Assembly (NCBI RefSeq): GCF_009688965.1
Contig: NZ_AP021875.1
Span: forward strand, 5,766,001 to 5,830,000
From: Desulfosarcina widdelii
GTDB lineage: Bacteria > Desulfobacterota > Desulfobacteria > Desulfobacterales > Desulfosarcinaceae
DNA: 64,000 bases
Direction of reading: 5' to 3'
Both the position numbers and the translations under genes were made by a program. Under the pieces are notes generated by a model. That model did no database searches, was not told where the DNA came from, and saw nothing but the letters and a program-made list of their open reading frames with translations. Below are positions 47,777-56,832 of the stretch, piece after piece (the stretch's first letter is position 1; each line of letters opens with the position of its first letter).

Positions 47777-48874
47777 TTACGCTGCTTCGTTGCTCGCTGT
47801 TTCCACCCGCTTTTTCCCCCTGTTTTTGGCCCGGTAAAGCGCCTGGTCGGCGCGGCTGATCGTTTTTTCCATGTCGCTCCCCGGATCGAATCGGGCCAGC
47901 CCGATGCTCAGGGAGATTTGCAGCGAATTGTCCTGAATGTGGAACGGCTGACCGGCAATGGTTTTCAGCAGACGCTCGGCAATCGTGTGCCCTTCCTCGA
48001 CGCCGGATTCAGGCAGTAAAATCAAAAATTCTTCGCCGCCCCAACGGGCGATTACGTCCTGTTTGCGTAGCGATGCCGTCATTCTGCGGGATATGGCCTG
48101 AAGTGCCAGGTCCCCGGCGTCATGGCCATGAAAATCGTTGATGCGTTTGAAGTCATCGATATCCGCCAATAGCAGGCAGAACGGTTTTTGGCTTCTGGCA
48201 GACCGGCTGGCTTCGTAGCGCAGCTTTTCCTTCATGTCCCTGCGGTTGGAAAGTCCGGTGAGTTCGTCGGTTTTGGCCGCCTGTTCCAGTTTTTCGCTCA
48301 ACATCACCAGTTCCTGGTGGGCCAGCTTCCGGGAGTATTCGTAGGTAAAGGCCATGAGGCACACCATGGTCAATGCACCGAGAAAGCGTACTTTGAAAAT
48401 GTTCGGGTATTGGGCAATCCCTAATGTCGACCATGGTCCGTAGAAGATGAGAAGAATCATTGCCAGCAGGGTAACGATCGTTATCGCACCCTTGCGAAGT
48501 CCCTGAAGGTAGGAGGCGAGCAGGGGGACGAAGAATGTCCACAAAGGCCCGGAGCTGTGGGCGCCGCCGAGACAGACCATGTACAGGCAGAACAGCGCCA
48601 TCATATAAATGACCATGTCGAAATAGCGGCGGTGGTTCCCTGTCAACCGAAGATACGCATAGGAGAAGATCAGGAAAAAAGCGAAAAACAAAAGCGCGAT
48701 GCCATGGGAAAAGCGTCCGGCGAACAGGAAAAAGATCGCGAAGAGCAGAAATTGGATGACGCCGACGAAACTATAGAGAACCGCGAGTTGGATATTGCGC
48801 TCAATATGTTTTCCCAACCGATTGTGCTGGCCGGCCGTCAGCCAGTCGGTTACGGTGGTTTTCAAGGTCGGCAA
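47777..48874 (-). CDS. Diguanylate cyclase with membrane-bound N-terminus
   Basis: 365 residues. Residues 1-175 hold about five or six TM helices (AVLYSFVGVIQFLLFAIFFLFAG, GIALLFFAFFLIFSYAYLR, MVIYMMALFCLYMVCLGG and others) of unknown ligand. A linker helix (QELVMLSEKLEQAAKTDELTG) leads to a GGDEF domain at 195-360 with active-site RWGGEEFLILLPES. The inhibitory site RxxD is present as RKQD five residues earlier, so c-di-GMP feedback control is likely. Makes cyclic di-GMP. Tail to tail with the aminotransferase gene (15 bp apart). Confidence 0.93.
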   Translation of the reverse strand: MPTLKTTVTDWLTAGQHNRLGKHIERNIQLAVLYSFVGVIQFLLFAIFFLFAGRFSHGIALLFFAFFLIFSYAYLRLTGNHRRYFDMVIYMMALFCLYMVCLGGAHSSGPLWTFFVPLLASYLQGLRKGAITIVTLLAMILLIFYGPWSTLGIAQYPNIFKVRFLGALTMVCLMAFTYEYSRKLAHQELVMLSEKLEQAAKTDELTGLSNRRDMKEKLRYEASRSARSQKPFCLLLADIDDFKRINDFHGHDAGDLALQAISRRMTASLRKQDVIARWGGEEFLILLPESGVEEGHTIAERLLKTIAGQPFHIQDNSLQISLSIGLARFDPGSDMEKTISRADQALYRAKNRGKKRVETASNEAA

Positions 48875-48989
48875 AGCTTCCTCCGAAATCGGTTCGCCTC
48901 AGCCCAGTGTTTTGTAAGAAGATGACGTTCTGCCGATGGGGACCCGTTTTCCTCCGACGTACCCGGTCCATGAAGAGGTTCCGATGGGG

Positions 48990-50033
48990 CTACAAACGCC
49001 CCTCCTCCACGCCGTGACAGGCGACGACAACCCCGTTCTCCACGCTGCGGGTTTTCGGGGGTTCCTCGGCACAGCGCCGGTCCGCATGAACACAGCGGCC
49101 GTGAAAGACGCACCCGCTGGGCAGATGGATGGGGGTGGGTACTTCTCCCTTGAGCTTAATGTGATCGCTCTTGCGGTGCCCCAATTTGGGGATCGCCGAC
49201 AACAGCGCCTGGGTGTATGGGTGCCGGGGATTTTGGAACAGAGTCCTGGCCGGCGAGAGTTCGCACAGGGTGCCCAGATACATGACCGCCACCCGGGTGC
49301 TGATGTGCTGCACCACGGAGAGGTCATGGGTGATGAACATATACGTGAGGCCGCGCTGGGTCTGAGCATCCATGAGCAGATTGAGGATCTGGGCCTGGAT
49401 GGAGACGTCCAGGGCTGAAACGGGTTCGTCGGCAACAATGAACTCGGGGTCCACCATCAGGGCTCGGGCGATGCTGATGCGCTGGCGCTGGCCCCCGGAA
49501 AATTCGTGGGGGTAGCGGCCGGCCCATTTGGGGTCCACGCCTACCTGGGACATCACTTCGGCCACCCGTTCTTTCACCTGGTTCGAAGAAATCGACGGAT
49601 TGTGAAAGACCACCGGCTCTTCCAGGGTCTGCATGACGGTTTTGCGCGGATTGAGCGATGCGTAAGGATCCTGAAAAATCATTTGCATCTTGCGGCGATA
49701 GGGCAGCATCTGCTGGGCGTTTTTGTTGTCGATGCGCTCACCGCGGTAGAGAATTTGGCCGCGGTTGGGCGGATAGATGCCCAGCGTGGTCCGGGCCAGG
49801 GTGGACTTGCCGCATCCGCTTTCACCCACTACACTGAAGGTTTCTCCGGGGGCGATGGTGAAACTCACATTGTTGACCGCTTTGACCGTGGTGCGATGCC
49901 GGGTAAGCCGCCCGTTTTCGAACCGCAACTGATCCAGCAGTCCTCCTGAAATGTCGAAATGTTTGACCAACTGATGCAGGGCCAGCAGTCCTTCTTCGCT
50001 GCGTGTCGTTGGATTGGATTCGTGCGTCGTCAT
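48990..50033 (-). CDS. dppF: Dipeptide/oligopeptide ABC transporter ATP-binding protein, DppF/OppF-like
   Basis: 347 residues. Walker A GESGCGKST, signature FSGGQRQRISIARALM, Walker B FIVADEPVSALD and switch FITHDLSVV. The C-terminal Cys-rich oligopeptide domain (SGCVFHGRC... RRCAEEPP) marks the Dpp/Opp-F subgroup, which powers peptide uptake with DppD. The ATG overlaps the dppD stop by four bases. Last gene of the five-gene operon dppA-B-C-D-F. Peptide, nickel or glutathione transporters share the architecture, so the substrate is inferred from the binding protein family only. Confidence 0.93.
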   Translation of the reverse strand: MTTHESNPTTRSEEGLLALHQLVKHFDISGGLLDQLRFENGRLTRHRTTVKAVNNVSFTIAPGETFSVVGESGCGKSTLARTTLGIYPPNRGQILYRGERIDNKNAQQMLPYRRKMQMIFQDPYASLNPRKTVMQTLEEPVVFHNPSISSNQVKERVAEVMSQVGVDPKWAGRYPHEFSGGQRQRISIARALMVDPEFIVADEPVSALDVSIQAQILNLLMDAQTQRGLTYMFITHDLSVVQHISTRVAVMYLGTLCELSPARTLFQNPRHPYTQALLSAIPKLGHRKSDHIKLKGEVPTPIHLPSGCVFHGRCVHADRRCAEEPPKTRSVENGVVVACHGVEEGRL

Positions 50034-51034
50034 AGGCTTGCCTTGCTGGCGTCGGGTTGTACCATATGGCAGGCCACCTTGCAGGCGTCCCCGTCAATGG
50101 TGATAAAGGGTGGTTCCTGTTCCCGGCAGATGCGCTGACTCAAGGTACAGCGCGGGTTGAAGGCGCAGCCGGGGGGGATGTCGGTCAACGTCGGCATCAT
50201 TCCCGGAATCTGATGCAGTTTGGCTCCCGGCTGCAGGCTTCCGGGCAGCGCCTTGATCAATCCTTGCGTATAAGGATGGCGGGGTTCGCGGACGACCTTC
50301 TCCGTTGAACCGGATTCTACGATTTTGCCTGCATACATCACGGCGATGGTTTCGGTGACTTGGGAAACAACGCCCAGGTCGTGGGTGATGAGGATCAGTC
50401 CGGTACGCTCGGATTCACACAACTGCTGCAGAAGGTCCATGATTTCAGCCTGGATTGTGACGTCTAAAGCCGTGGTGGGCTCGTCGGCAATGATGATCTC
50501 CGGATCGGTGAGCAGTGCGATGGCGATGACGATGCGCTGGCGCATGCCTCCGGAAAATTCGTGGGGGTACTGCGCCAGGCGCTTTTCCGGGGAAGGGATC
50601 TGCACTTTTTGCAACTTCTCCAGGGCGATGGCCTCGGCTTCGGCCCGGGTGATATGGCGATGGGCCTGCAGGGTTTCAACCATCTGGGTGCCGATGGTCA
50701 GCACCGGGTTGAGGGTCATCATGGGATCCTGAAAGATCATGCTGATCTGGTTGCCGCGAATTTCCCGCATGGCCTCGTCGGAGAGGGCCGCCAGATCCCT
50801 GCCGTTGAAGATCACCTGCCCGCCCGAGATGAATCCCGGCTTGCTGATCAGGTTGATGACGGCGAATCCGGTCACCGATTTCCCGGCGCCGCTTTCGCCC
50901 ACCAACCCCATGCGCTGCCCTTTGTGAAGACTGAAGCTGACGCCGTTAATGGCGGTCAGATCCCCGGTTCGCAGGGCGAATTTGACTTCGAGATCCTTGA
51001 CTTCGAGTAGATGAGACATGAAAACCGTATTCAT
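50030..51034 (-). CDS. dppD: Dipeptide/oligopeptide ABC transporter ATP-binding protein, DppD/OppD-like
   Basis: 334 residues from the ATG at 51034, which overlaps the dppC stop codon (ATGA); the ATG at 51019 is an alternative. Walker A GESGAGKSV, signature FSGGMRQRIVIAIAL, Walker B IIIADEPTTALD, switch LITHDLGVV. C-terminal GCAFNPRCTLSQRICREQEPP with the cysteines that bind an Fe-S cluster or metal in some Dpp/Opp ATPases. The long frame to 51424 is a shadow of the permease. Partner of the DppF-like ATPase. Confidence 0.93.
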   Translation of the reverse strand: MNTVFMSHLLEVKDLEVKFALRTGDLTAINGVSFSLHKGQRMGLVGESGAGKSVTGFAVINLISKPGFISGGQVIFNGRDLAALSDEAMREIRGNQISMIFQDPMMTLNPVLTIGTQMVETLQAHRHITRAEAEAIALEKLQKVQIPSPEKRLAQYPHEFSGGMRQRIVIAIALLTDPEIIIADEPTTALDVTIQAEIMDLLQQLCESERTGLILITHDLGVVSQVTETIAVMYAGKIVESGSTEKVVREPRHPYTQGLIKALPGSLQPGAKLHQIPGMMPTLTDIPPGCAFNPRCTLSQRICREQEPPFITIDGDACKVACHMVQPDASKASL

Positions 51035-51951
51035 CCTTTGTACAGTTTGGGGTTCAGTACATCCCGCAGCCAGTCTCCGAGCAGATTGATCACCAGAACC
51101 AGCAGCACGAGAAACGCTCCCGGAAACAGGGTGATCCACCAGGAGCCGGAGAAGATGTACTCGAATCCGGATCGGATCAGCGATCCCAGGGAGGGTTTGG
51201 TCACCGGCATGCCCAGTCCCAGGAAGGATAGGGCCGCTTCGCTCATGATGGCGTTGGCCACCTGGATGGTGGAGATGACCAGAACGGAGGTCATGGTGTT
51301 GGGCAGTACATGGCGGAACATGATTCGCCAGCGGTTCAGCCCGATGACCCGGGCCGCCTCCACATACTCCTTGCTTTTTTCTCCCATGACCGAAGCCCTT
51401 ACGGTCCGGGCGTAAACCGGCCATTCAGCCAGGCCGATGATCACGATCAACAGCGGAACGGCCAGCTCCTCGTAACGGCCGATTCCGAAGGCCACCTGAA
51501 AGATGGCGCTGATGAAAATAGCCACCATGAGGTAGGGAAAGGAGAGCTGGATGTCGGCGATGCGCATGAGTACCGCATCGACTTTTCCGCCGATATACCC
51601 GGCCAGCAGGCCCACGACGACGCCCAGCAGTCCTTGCAGGACTACCGCACCGCAGCCGATGAGAATGGAGAGCCGCAGGCCGTAGATCATGGTGCTGAGC
51701 AGATCCCGCCCCTGGATGTCCGTCCCCAGCCAGAAGGCTCCTTCGCCCTCCTCCATCCATGCCGGCGGCATTTCGGAATTCATGATGTCGATATTGGTCG
51801 GATCGTATGGATTGTAGGGAGAAATCAGCGGCGCCAGCAGGCCTGTGGTTAGCAGAACTGCCAGGACGACGAAACTCAAAACGGCGGTTTTATCCTGCCG
51901 GAAGCTGTAAAGCAGATAGGATGCCTTGAATCGTTGCCAGGTTCGGTTCAT
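51031..51951 (-). CDS. dppC: Dipeptide/oligopeptide ABC transporter permease, DppC/OppC-like
   Basis: 306 residues from the ATG at 51951, overlapping the dppB stop (ATGA). Signature N-terminal TM (DKTAVLSFVVLAVLLTTGLLAPLI), a periplasmic loop ending HWFGTDIQGRDLLS-type (here FWLGTDIQGRDLLSTMIYG), and the EAA loop region AARVIGLNRWRIMFRHVLPN that contacts the ATPase. Five or six TM helices. The translation start was chosen by the four-base overlap. Forms the membrane channel with DppB. Confidence 0.93.
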   Translation of the reverse strand: MNRTWQRFKASYLLYSFRQDKTAVLSFVVLAVLLTTGLLAPLISPYNPYDPTNIDIMNSEMPPAWMEEGEGAFWLGTDIQGRDLLSTMIYGLRLSILIGCGAVVLQGLLGVVVGLLAGYIGGKVDAVLMRIADIQLSFPYLMVAIFISAIFQVAFGIGRYEELAVPLLIVIIGLAEWPVYARTVRASVMGEKSKEYVEAARVIGLNRWRIMFRHVLPNTMTSVLVISTIQVANAIMSEAALSFLGLGMPVTKPSLGSLIRSGFEYIFSGSWWITLFPGAFLVLLVLVINLLGDWLRDVLNPKLYKG

Positions 51952-52922
51952 GTTCTCCCCGCAATCCGGATGGTGGGGTTCACCAGACCATAGATGATAT
52001 CCACCAGGGTGTTGACGACGACGAAAACGGCGCCTACCACCATCAGGTAGGCGACCAAAAGTGAGATGTCCGAGCGTTCGACCGCTTCCAGGAACATGAA
52101 TCCCATCCCCTGCCATTGAAAGACGGTTTCGGTGAGAATCGTGAAAGCGAACATGATACCGATCTGAACGCCGAAGACGGTGATGACCGGCAAAAGTGTG
52201 TTCTTGAAAGCATGGACGAACCAGATGCGTTTGCGCCGCAGCCCCTTGGCCCAGGCGAACTTGATGTACTCGGTCTCCAGCACTTCCATCATCTCCGACC
52301 GGATTAGACGGATGAACAGGGGCAGCATGATGGAGGCCAAAGAAAAACTGGGCAGGATCAGGTGTTTGATGCCGTCGACAGTAAAGAAGCCGCTGTTCCA
52401 GCCTCCGATGGCCACAGTTTCCCCGCGGCCGTAGGAGGGCAGCCAGTTCAGTTCCACCGAAAAGATATAGATCAGGACAATGGCGGTGAGAAATACCGGA
52501 ATCGACACCCCCAGTGTGGAAAACGCCATGGTGAAACGGGAAAATGCGCTGCGTGGATAGATGGCTGAGAAAACGCCGATGGGCAGGGAGATGAAGATGA
52601 TGATCAGCGCCGCTCCGAAAACCAGTTCCAGGGTAGCCGGCGCTTTGCCGGCAATGACGGCCAGGGCCGGCTTTTTATGGAAAAAGGAGAGGCCCAGATC
52701 ACCCTGGGCGGCGTTTTTGGCGAATCGCAGGTACTGGGTAAGAAAAGGATCGTTGAGGCCCAGTTTGTCCCGCAGGGCCTCACGTTCGGCCGGTGTGACC
52801 CGTTCGCCCACCATGTCCCGGACCGGATCGCCGATTTGGTTTTTGATGGAAAAGCCCACCAGGCTGATGATCAGCATGACGAAAACGGCCTGGGTGACGC
52901 GCCGAATAATAAAAGCGACCAT
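51948..52922 (-). CDS. dppB: Dipeptide/oligopeptide ABC transporter permease, DppB/OppB-like
   Basis: 324 residues, six TM helices beginning with FIIRRVTQAVFVMLIISLVGFSI. The conserved OppB region RRSAFSRF-type turn is seen as IYPRSAFSRFTMAF, and the ATPase-contacting EAA loop as FAWAKGLRRKRIWFVHAFKNTLLPV. Forms the heterodimeric channel with DppC. The start codon lies 180 bp downstream of the dppA stop; a hairpin and a palindromic repeat fill that gap. Confidence 0.93.
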   Translation of the reverse strand: MVAFIIRRVTQAVFVMLIISLVGFSIKNQIGDPVRDMVGERVTPAEREALRDKLGLNDPFLTQYLRFAKNAAQGDLGLSFFHKKPALAVIAGKAPATLELVFGAALIIIFISLPIGVFSAIYPRSAFSRFTMAFSTLGVSIPVFLTAIVLIYIFSVELNWLPSYGRGETVAIGGWNSGFFTVDGIKHLILPSFSLASIMLPLFIRLIRSEMMEVLETEYIKFAWAKGLRRKRIWFVHAFKNTLLPVITVFGVQIGIMFAFTILTETVFQWQGMGFMFLEAVERSDISLLVAYLMVVGAVFVVVNTLVDIIYGLVNPTIRIAGRT

Positions 52923-52941
52923 AGGTGCGGATCCCGATACA

Positions 52942-53022
52942 AGAAGTCAGAATTCAGGAGCCAGGAGCCAGAATGAAAAAGGATGCGCCGAAGGCGCGGC
53001 CATCTTCTGAATTCTGACTTCT
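52942..53022. repeat. GAAGTCAGAATTCAGG-type inverted repeat with inner hairpin
   Basis: Arms AGAAGTCAGAATTCAG (52942-52957) and CTGAATTCTGACTTCT (53007-53022) are 16-bp perfect. A small hairpin GCGCC-gaa-GGCGC sits inside (52985-52997). It belongs to the purine-rich repeat class also seen at 12271-12358. Between dppA and dppB, it could lower expression of the downstream permease genes relative to the binding protein. Confidence 0.65.
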
Positions 53023-53052
53023 GAATTCTCTGTTGCAGGTTTTGGCGATAGG

Positions 53053-53088
53053 AAAGCGCCCTCCCCACATTTTCAGAAGGGCGCCTTT
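53053..53088. terminator. Attenuating hairpin after dppA
   Basis: AAAGCGCCCT (53053-53062) and AAGGGCGCCTTT (53077-53088) form a stem with one bulge. On the minus strand it is followed by TTTCCTATCGCC. It lies 15 bp beyond the dppA stop and probably causes partial termination, giving more binding protein than transporter subunits. Confidence 0.6.
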
Positions 53089-53102
53089 CTCTGCCAAGCT
53101 GT

Positions 53103-54656
53103 CTATTTCACCACGATATCGCCGAAGTAGGGGAAATTCATTGTGTTAATGATCGGGGCAACATCCACATTTTTCTTGGCACCGTAGGAGTGGTTCTGCC
53201 AGTGAAAGGGGATGAAGGCTGCATCATCGTAAAGGATCTGCTCGATTTTTTGCAGCATCTGGGCCCGTTTGGCCAGGTCGGTTTCGCTCTGGGCAGCCAG
53301 GGTCAGCCGATCGACTTCTTCGTTGCAGTAGTTGCCGCTGTTGTACTGTCCGTAGCCGGTCTCCTTGTTGGGGCACATGACCAGAAATTCGGAGAAGTTT
53401 CCGGAATCCTCGGTGTCCGAGTGCCAGCCGATCATCTGGATGTCAGCTACCTGGGCGTCGAACTCATCCCAGTACTGGGCCTTGGGCATGGTCTTCAGAT
53501 TGACTTTGATGTTGATCTTGGCCAGCATGCCCACCACGGCTTCGGCGATCTTCTCGTCGTTGACGTAGCGATTGTTGGGGGCGATCATGGTGCAGGCAAA
53601 GCCGTTGGCGAAGCCGGCTTCCTTCATCAAGGCTTTGGCCTTTTTCAGGTCGTAGCGGGGCGTGCAGTTGGGATTGTACCCGGCATAGCCCTTGGGGCTC
53701 TGCTGGCCGGCGGGGGTGGCGGTGCCCTTCATGATTTTTTTGACGATGCCCACGTTGTTGATGGCATACGCGATGGCTTGTCGCACCTTTTTAACGCGGA
53801 ACTCGGGACGGCGCTTCTGGTTGAGTTGGACGGTGATGATGCGACCGCCGGGGTAGGTGAACAGGTTGACTTTGGAATCTCTTTCGATGCGTTTGAAGTC
53901 CTGGGGCGGCACCGGAGAGATGAAGTCAACGTCACCGGAGAGCAGGGCCGCCACGCGGGTGGCATCTTCCTTGATGGGGGTCAGGACAATCTGGTCCACG
54001 TTGCCCGGAGATGTTTTGTCCCAGTAATCGGCAAAACGGTTGAGAACCAGTTTCACGCCATGTTCCCGTTCAGCAACGGTGTAGGGACCTGCACCGGATT
54101 CGTTGGTCAGCGCAAAGGAGGGGCCGATCTTGACAATCGCATCCTTGGGCTGGCCGGCGTCATCATTACCGCTGTAGAAGTCGCTGTCCATGGGGAAGAT
54201 GTAAGTACACATTCTCAGCAGCAGGGCATAGGGTTTTTTGGTCTTGATGTCGATGGTGTAGTCATCGACAATAGCCGCCTCGGTGAACAACTCGAAAAGA
54301 CCCTTGAAATCCACGCTTTTTTTCAGCCTCTCCAGGGTAAACTTGACGTCCTTGGCCGTAAAGGTGTTGCCGCTGTGGAACTTGACCCCTTCACGCAGGT
54401 AAAAGCGCATGGTCAGATCGTCGATGCGTTCCCAGCGCGTAGCCAGACGCGGTTCGATGGACATGTCCTGGGCATAGCGAACCAGCGGCTCGAACACCCA
54501 GTGGGAAAACTGCAGCATACCCCCGGAAAGCTGAACGTGGGGATCCAGGGACACCGGGTCGGCATCCAGGCCTACTTTCAGTGTCGTCGCTCCGGCAAGG
54601 CTGCCAAAGCCGAAAAGAACGGCAAGGGTCAGGGTTACTGCGAGTACCTTTTTCAT
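53103..54656 (-). CDS. dppA: Dipeptide/oligopeptide ABC transporter substrate-binding protein (SBP family 5)
   Basis: 517 residues from the ATG at 54656, preceded by GAGGAGG; the frame upstream to 54692 is not needed. Signal peptide MKKVLAVTLTLAVLFGFGSLAGA-TTLKVGLDADPVSLDPH. SBP_bac_5 marks: FHSGNTFTAKDVKFTLERLK (about 91-110), RVAALLSGDVDFISPVPP and KGYAGYNPNCTPRYDLKKAKALMKEAGF. Delivers peptides to the DppBC channel. First gene of a complete leftward dppABCDF operon. Lipobox is absent, so the protein is periplasmic rather than lipidated. Nickel or opine-type ligands are possible for this family; peptides are the default. Confidence 0.92.
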   Translation of the reverse strand: MKKVLAVTLTLAVLFGFGSLAGATTLKVGLDADPVSLDPHVQLSGGMLQFSHWVFEPLVRYAQDMSIEPRLATRWERIDDLTMRFYLREGVKFHSGNTFTAKDVKFTLERLKKSVDFKGLFELFTEAAIVDDYTIDIKTKKPYALLLRMCTYIFPMDSDFYSGNDDAGQPKDAIVKIGPSFALTNESGAGPYTVAEREHGVKLVLNRFADYWDKTSPGNVDQIVLTPIKEDATRVAALLSGDVDFISPVPPQDFKRIERDSKVNLFTYPGGRIITVQLNQKRRPEFRVKKVRQAIAYAINNVGIVKKIMKGTATPAGQQSPKGYAGYNPNCTPRYDLKKAKALMKEAGFANGFACTMIAPNNRYVNDEKIAEAVVGMLAKINIKVNLKTMPKAQYWDEFDAQVADIQMIGWHSDTEDSGNFSEFLVMCPNKETGYGQYNSGNYCNEEVDRLTLAAQSETDLAKRAQMLQKIEQILYDDAAFIPFHWQNHSYGAKKNVDVAPIINTMNFPYFGDIVVK

Positions 54657-55009
54657 TTCGCTCCTCCTCCTCGTTTGTGAAATCGTGGCCACACCACACC
54701 GGTGTCGACCGCTCTGGTTGTTAAAAAGCGACTTTTTACGAGACCATTAGTCGTTAGATTAAATGATATAGCGTTTATCTTCAACCGTCGTGGAGCAATT
54801 TGCCGGTCAGAAAAGGGCAACGTTTAAAAAAATGTTAAAGTCAATGGGAAATGGGACGATAACAAATATACAGCGGCACATCGGGGGATTGCCGCTCGAA
54901 TGTATTACCTCCTCTTCTCATCCACCTCCTTCTGCTTGCGGGGCGGTCCTTTGGATCGCCCCGCACCTTTTGAATGCATCCCTTGGTATCCTCGCGTTGC
55001 GATTGCTTT
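54657..55009. other. Gene-free region upstream of dppA
   Basis: On the minus strand, TTGAAG (complement of 54779-54784) with a 17-base spacer and TAATCT (complement of 54756-54761) makes a plausible dppA promoter. A copy of GACTTTTTACGAG lies at 54730-54742 within CGACT...AGTCG arms (54729-54753). At 54937-54965 a 13-bp stem (TGCGGGGCGGTCC / GGATCGCCCCGCA, one wobble) forms a hairpin without a T-run. No gene was found. Confidence 0.55.
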
Positions 55010-55354
55010 TTAAAGTCCCTCTTTTATGCGCACCAGGGTGTACAACAGATCCAGGGGCTCTCCGGGCCGTTTCGTTTTCATGTCGATGATCACCTTCCAG
55101 GAAGAGTTTTCCTCCAGCTTCCACATCATTGCGCGGATTTTGGCCAGGGCACTGTCGGCATCGGCGTCGGTGGCATGAATGGTCTCGGACTCTTGGAAAG
55201 AGACATTGTCGTTTTCGTTGGTGCCGGGGCCGAGTCCGACCAGTACGGAGCCTTCCCCGATGTCCACCAGGGCGCGGTTAATGGCGGCGGACAGCCTCGG
55301 GGCAATGGGAGAAAGTTCCATGTGAATCAGCTTGGACAGTTCATAGGGGGTCAT
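55010..55354 (-). CDS. Small protein of unknown function
   Basis: 114 residues, soluble, no signal peptide. Sequence runs MTPYELSKLIHMELSP...VLVGLGPGTNENDNVSF, then helix ADADSALAKIRAMMWKLEE and a strand-rich end (WKVIIDMKTKRPGEP). The family is not recognised. It starts 24 bp after the HDOD protein gene stop, on the same strand, with TGGGGT-like weak ribosome signal. A partner of the HDOD protein is possible from the neighbourhood only. Confidence 0.6.
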   Translation of the reverse strand: MTPYELSKLIHMELSPIAPRLSAAINRALVDIGEGSVLVGLGPGTNENDNVSFQESETIHATDADADSALAKIRAMMWKLEENSSWKVIIDMKTKRPGEPLDLLYTLVRIKEGL

Positions 55355-55378
55355 GGGGTAAAAAAAACTCCTGTGGGT

Positions 55379-56227
55379 TCACAAAATGGCCAGCAGGCCG
55401 TAAATATCATCTTTGCGGGAATAGAATTCGGACATCATTCGGTTCAGATCCGTTTCCGAAAGGCCTAGTTGCTTACAAATCCGGTTGTAATGGGTATCCG
55501 GTCCGCAAAACAATTCGCCGTTGATTCCGGAAATTGAGCAAAGGCTGTCGGCCAGGTAGATCATGGCCGTGGTTTCGGAGATGTCGGTTGTCTCGCCGGT
55601 GAGGTGGTGCTGTTGAATCGCACGGATCAGGGTTTGGCTGAAGTTCCAGTTGCCGGCGATACGCCCTCCCAGTTCGGCATGATCGAGGCCCAACACCCTT
55701 CGTTCCGCTTCGATCAGGTGCAGTCCTTCGGCATTAATGACTTCACGGATCTTGCCGATGGCCGGCGCCATATATCGGTCCAGAACGATGACGCCGATGT
55801 CTTTGAGCAGCGCCGCGGTAAAAACAATATTTTTTTCCGATGTTTCTACCTTTTCGGCGATGGCGTTGGCAATCAGGGCGCAGGAGACAGACTGTTTCCA
55901 CAACCGTCCCTCCTCGAGTCCATAACCCTGGTGGGCGGACTTCATCGGCTTGGTAACGCTGGCCATCAGCACGATTTTAACGACCTGCTTCAGCCCCAGT
56001 CGTACCACGGCATCGTGAACCGAGTTCACCTTTTTTTTCAAACCGAAAGCTGCCGAATTGGCTATCTTCAACAGGTTGGCCGTGACCACAGGTTCGTAGA
56101 GAATCAGATTGGTGATTTCGGAGACCGGGACCTCGGGGTCCTCCACCAGATCCATCAGTTCATGAACCACCTGGGGAACGGGTTCGATCCGTTCGCTTTC
56201 TTTCAGCAGTTGATCCAATGACGGCAT
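55379..56227 (-). CDS. HDOD domain-containing protein
   Basis: 282 residues from the ATG at 56227, six bases after AGGAAG; the ATG at 56272 would add 15 residues. HDOD domains are HD-like signalling modules lacking metal-ligand residues: here SLDQLLKESERIEPVPQVVHELMDLVEDPEVPVSEITNLILYEPVVTANLLKIANSAAFGLKKKVNSVHDAVVRLGLKQVVKI is represented by segments PQVVHELMDLVEDP, EPVVTANLLKIANSAAFG and AVVRLGLKQVVKI. C-terminal LGLDHAELGGRIAGNWN keeps an HxE pattern. Role is regulatory, often in motility or cyclic nucleotide signalling; the target is unknown. Confidence 0.85.
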   Translation of the reverse strand: MPSLDQLLKESERIEPVPQVVHELMDLVEDPEVPVSEITNLILYEPVVTANLLKIANSAAFGLKKKVNSVHDAVVRLGLKQVVKIVLMASVTKPMKSAHQGYGLEEGRLWKQSVSCALIANAIAEKVETSEKNIVFTAALLKDIGVIVLDRYMAPAIGKIREVINAEGLHLIEAERRVLGLDHAELGGRIAGNWNFSQTLIRAIQQHHLTGETTDISETTAMIYLADSLCSISGINGELFCGPDTHYNRICKQLGLSETDLNRMMSEFYSRKDDIYGLLAIL

Positions 56228-56487
56228 GGTTTCTTCCTTGGCTATCGCTCCATTCGGATTTTTTGTTTTCATCTACCTTTTTTCGGTTTCGAGTTCAACC
56301 CGGTGGCATCGATTTGCTGTCCGGGGAAGACCATTGATCTTCATTGACAGTTGCAACCCCCCAATCTCCACCCAGGCAATCCCAATTGCAACACCCGTGG
56401 ACGTTTCTATCCTAAAGATGTATGCTAATGGCGGTTTGAAGCCAAAACCGCTATCGCCTCATCAGGAAGATAAACGACCGGCGCGTT

Positions 56488-56832
56488 ATGAGGCCGCAGG
56501 TTACCCTTTGGTGGGATAGTAAAAACGAAAAACGAGTTCGCAGCGTGATCGTCATGCAAGATGAACCGCCAATCATTATCGTAGATGACCGGAAACTGAC
56601 CCCTATCTCCAGGATCGCCAGAGGGGCCCCAGCCTCCAGGAAGCGTTCGGACGAAACGAGCGTGCCCTTCGGTGTTGTCGATCGGGTGACCATTTCCAAA
56701 GCGGCCAGAGAAAAATACCGGGAGTCCCAGTCAACTCCTGCCGAAGGTTTGCCGGCACCGCAGCGATCCTACCCGGAGCAGAAAACGATCACCTACGACG
56801 CTGCGGCGAATCTGCCCAAAAAGGGCGAATGA
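56488..56832 (+). CDS. Hypothetical protein (114 aa)
   Basis: Soluble, proline- and charge-rich. The middle section reads VVDRVTISKAAREKYRES, a DxVxISxxAR pattern like that seen in FlgM-type and other small flagellar-associated proteins, though the rest shows no clear match. Start uncertain: the ATG at 56488 has no clear ribosome site; an internal ATG at 56554 (MQDEPPIIIVDD) may be used. Codon use is typical of the neighbours. Upstream divergent from the HDOD gene. Confidence 0.5.
   Translation: MRPQVTLWWDSKNEKRVRSVIVMQDEPPIIIVDDRKLTPISRIARGAPASRKRSDETSVPFGVVDRVTISKAAREKYRESQSTPAEGLPAPQRSYPEQKTITYDAAANLPKKGE

Noticed and set aside
54790..55089. Rightward 99-codon frame before the 114-residue gene
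   Set aside because: It crosses the GC hairpin at 54937 and lacks a ribosome site; composition is irregular.
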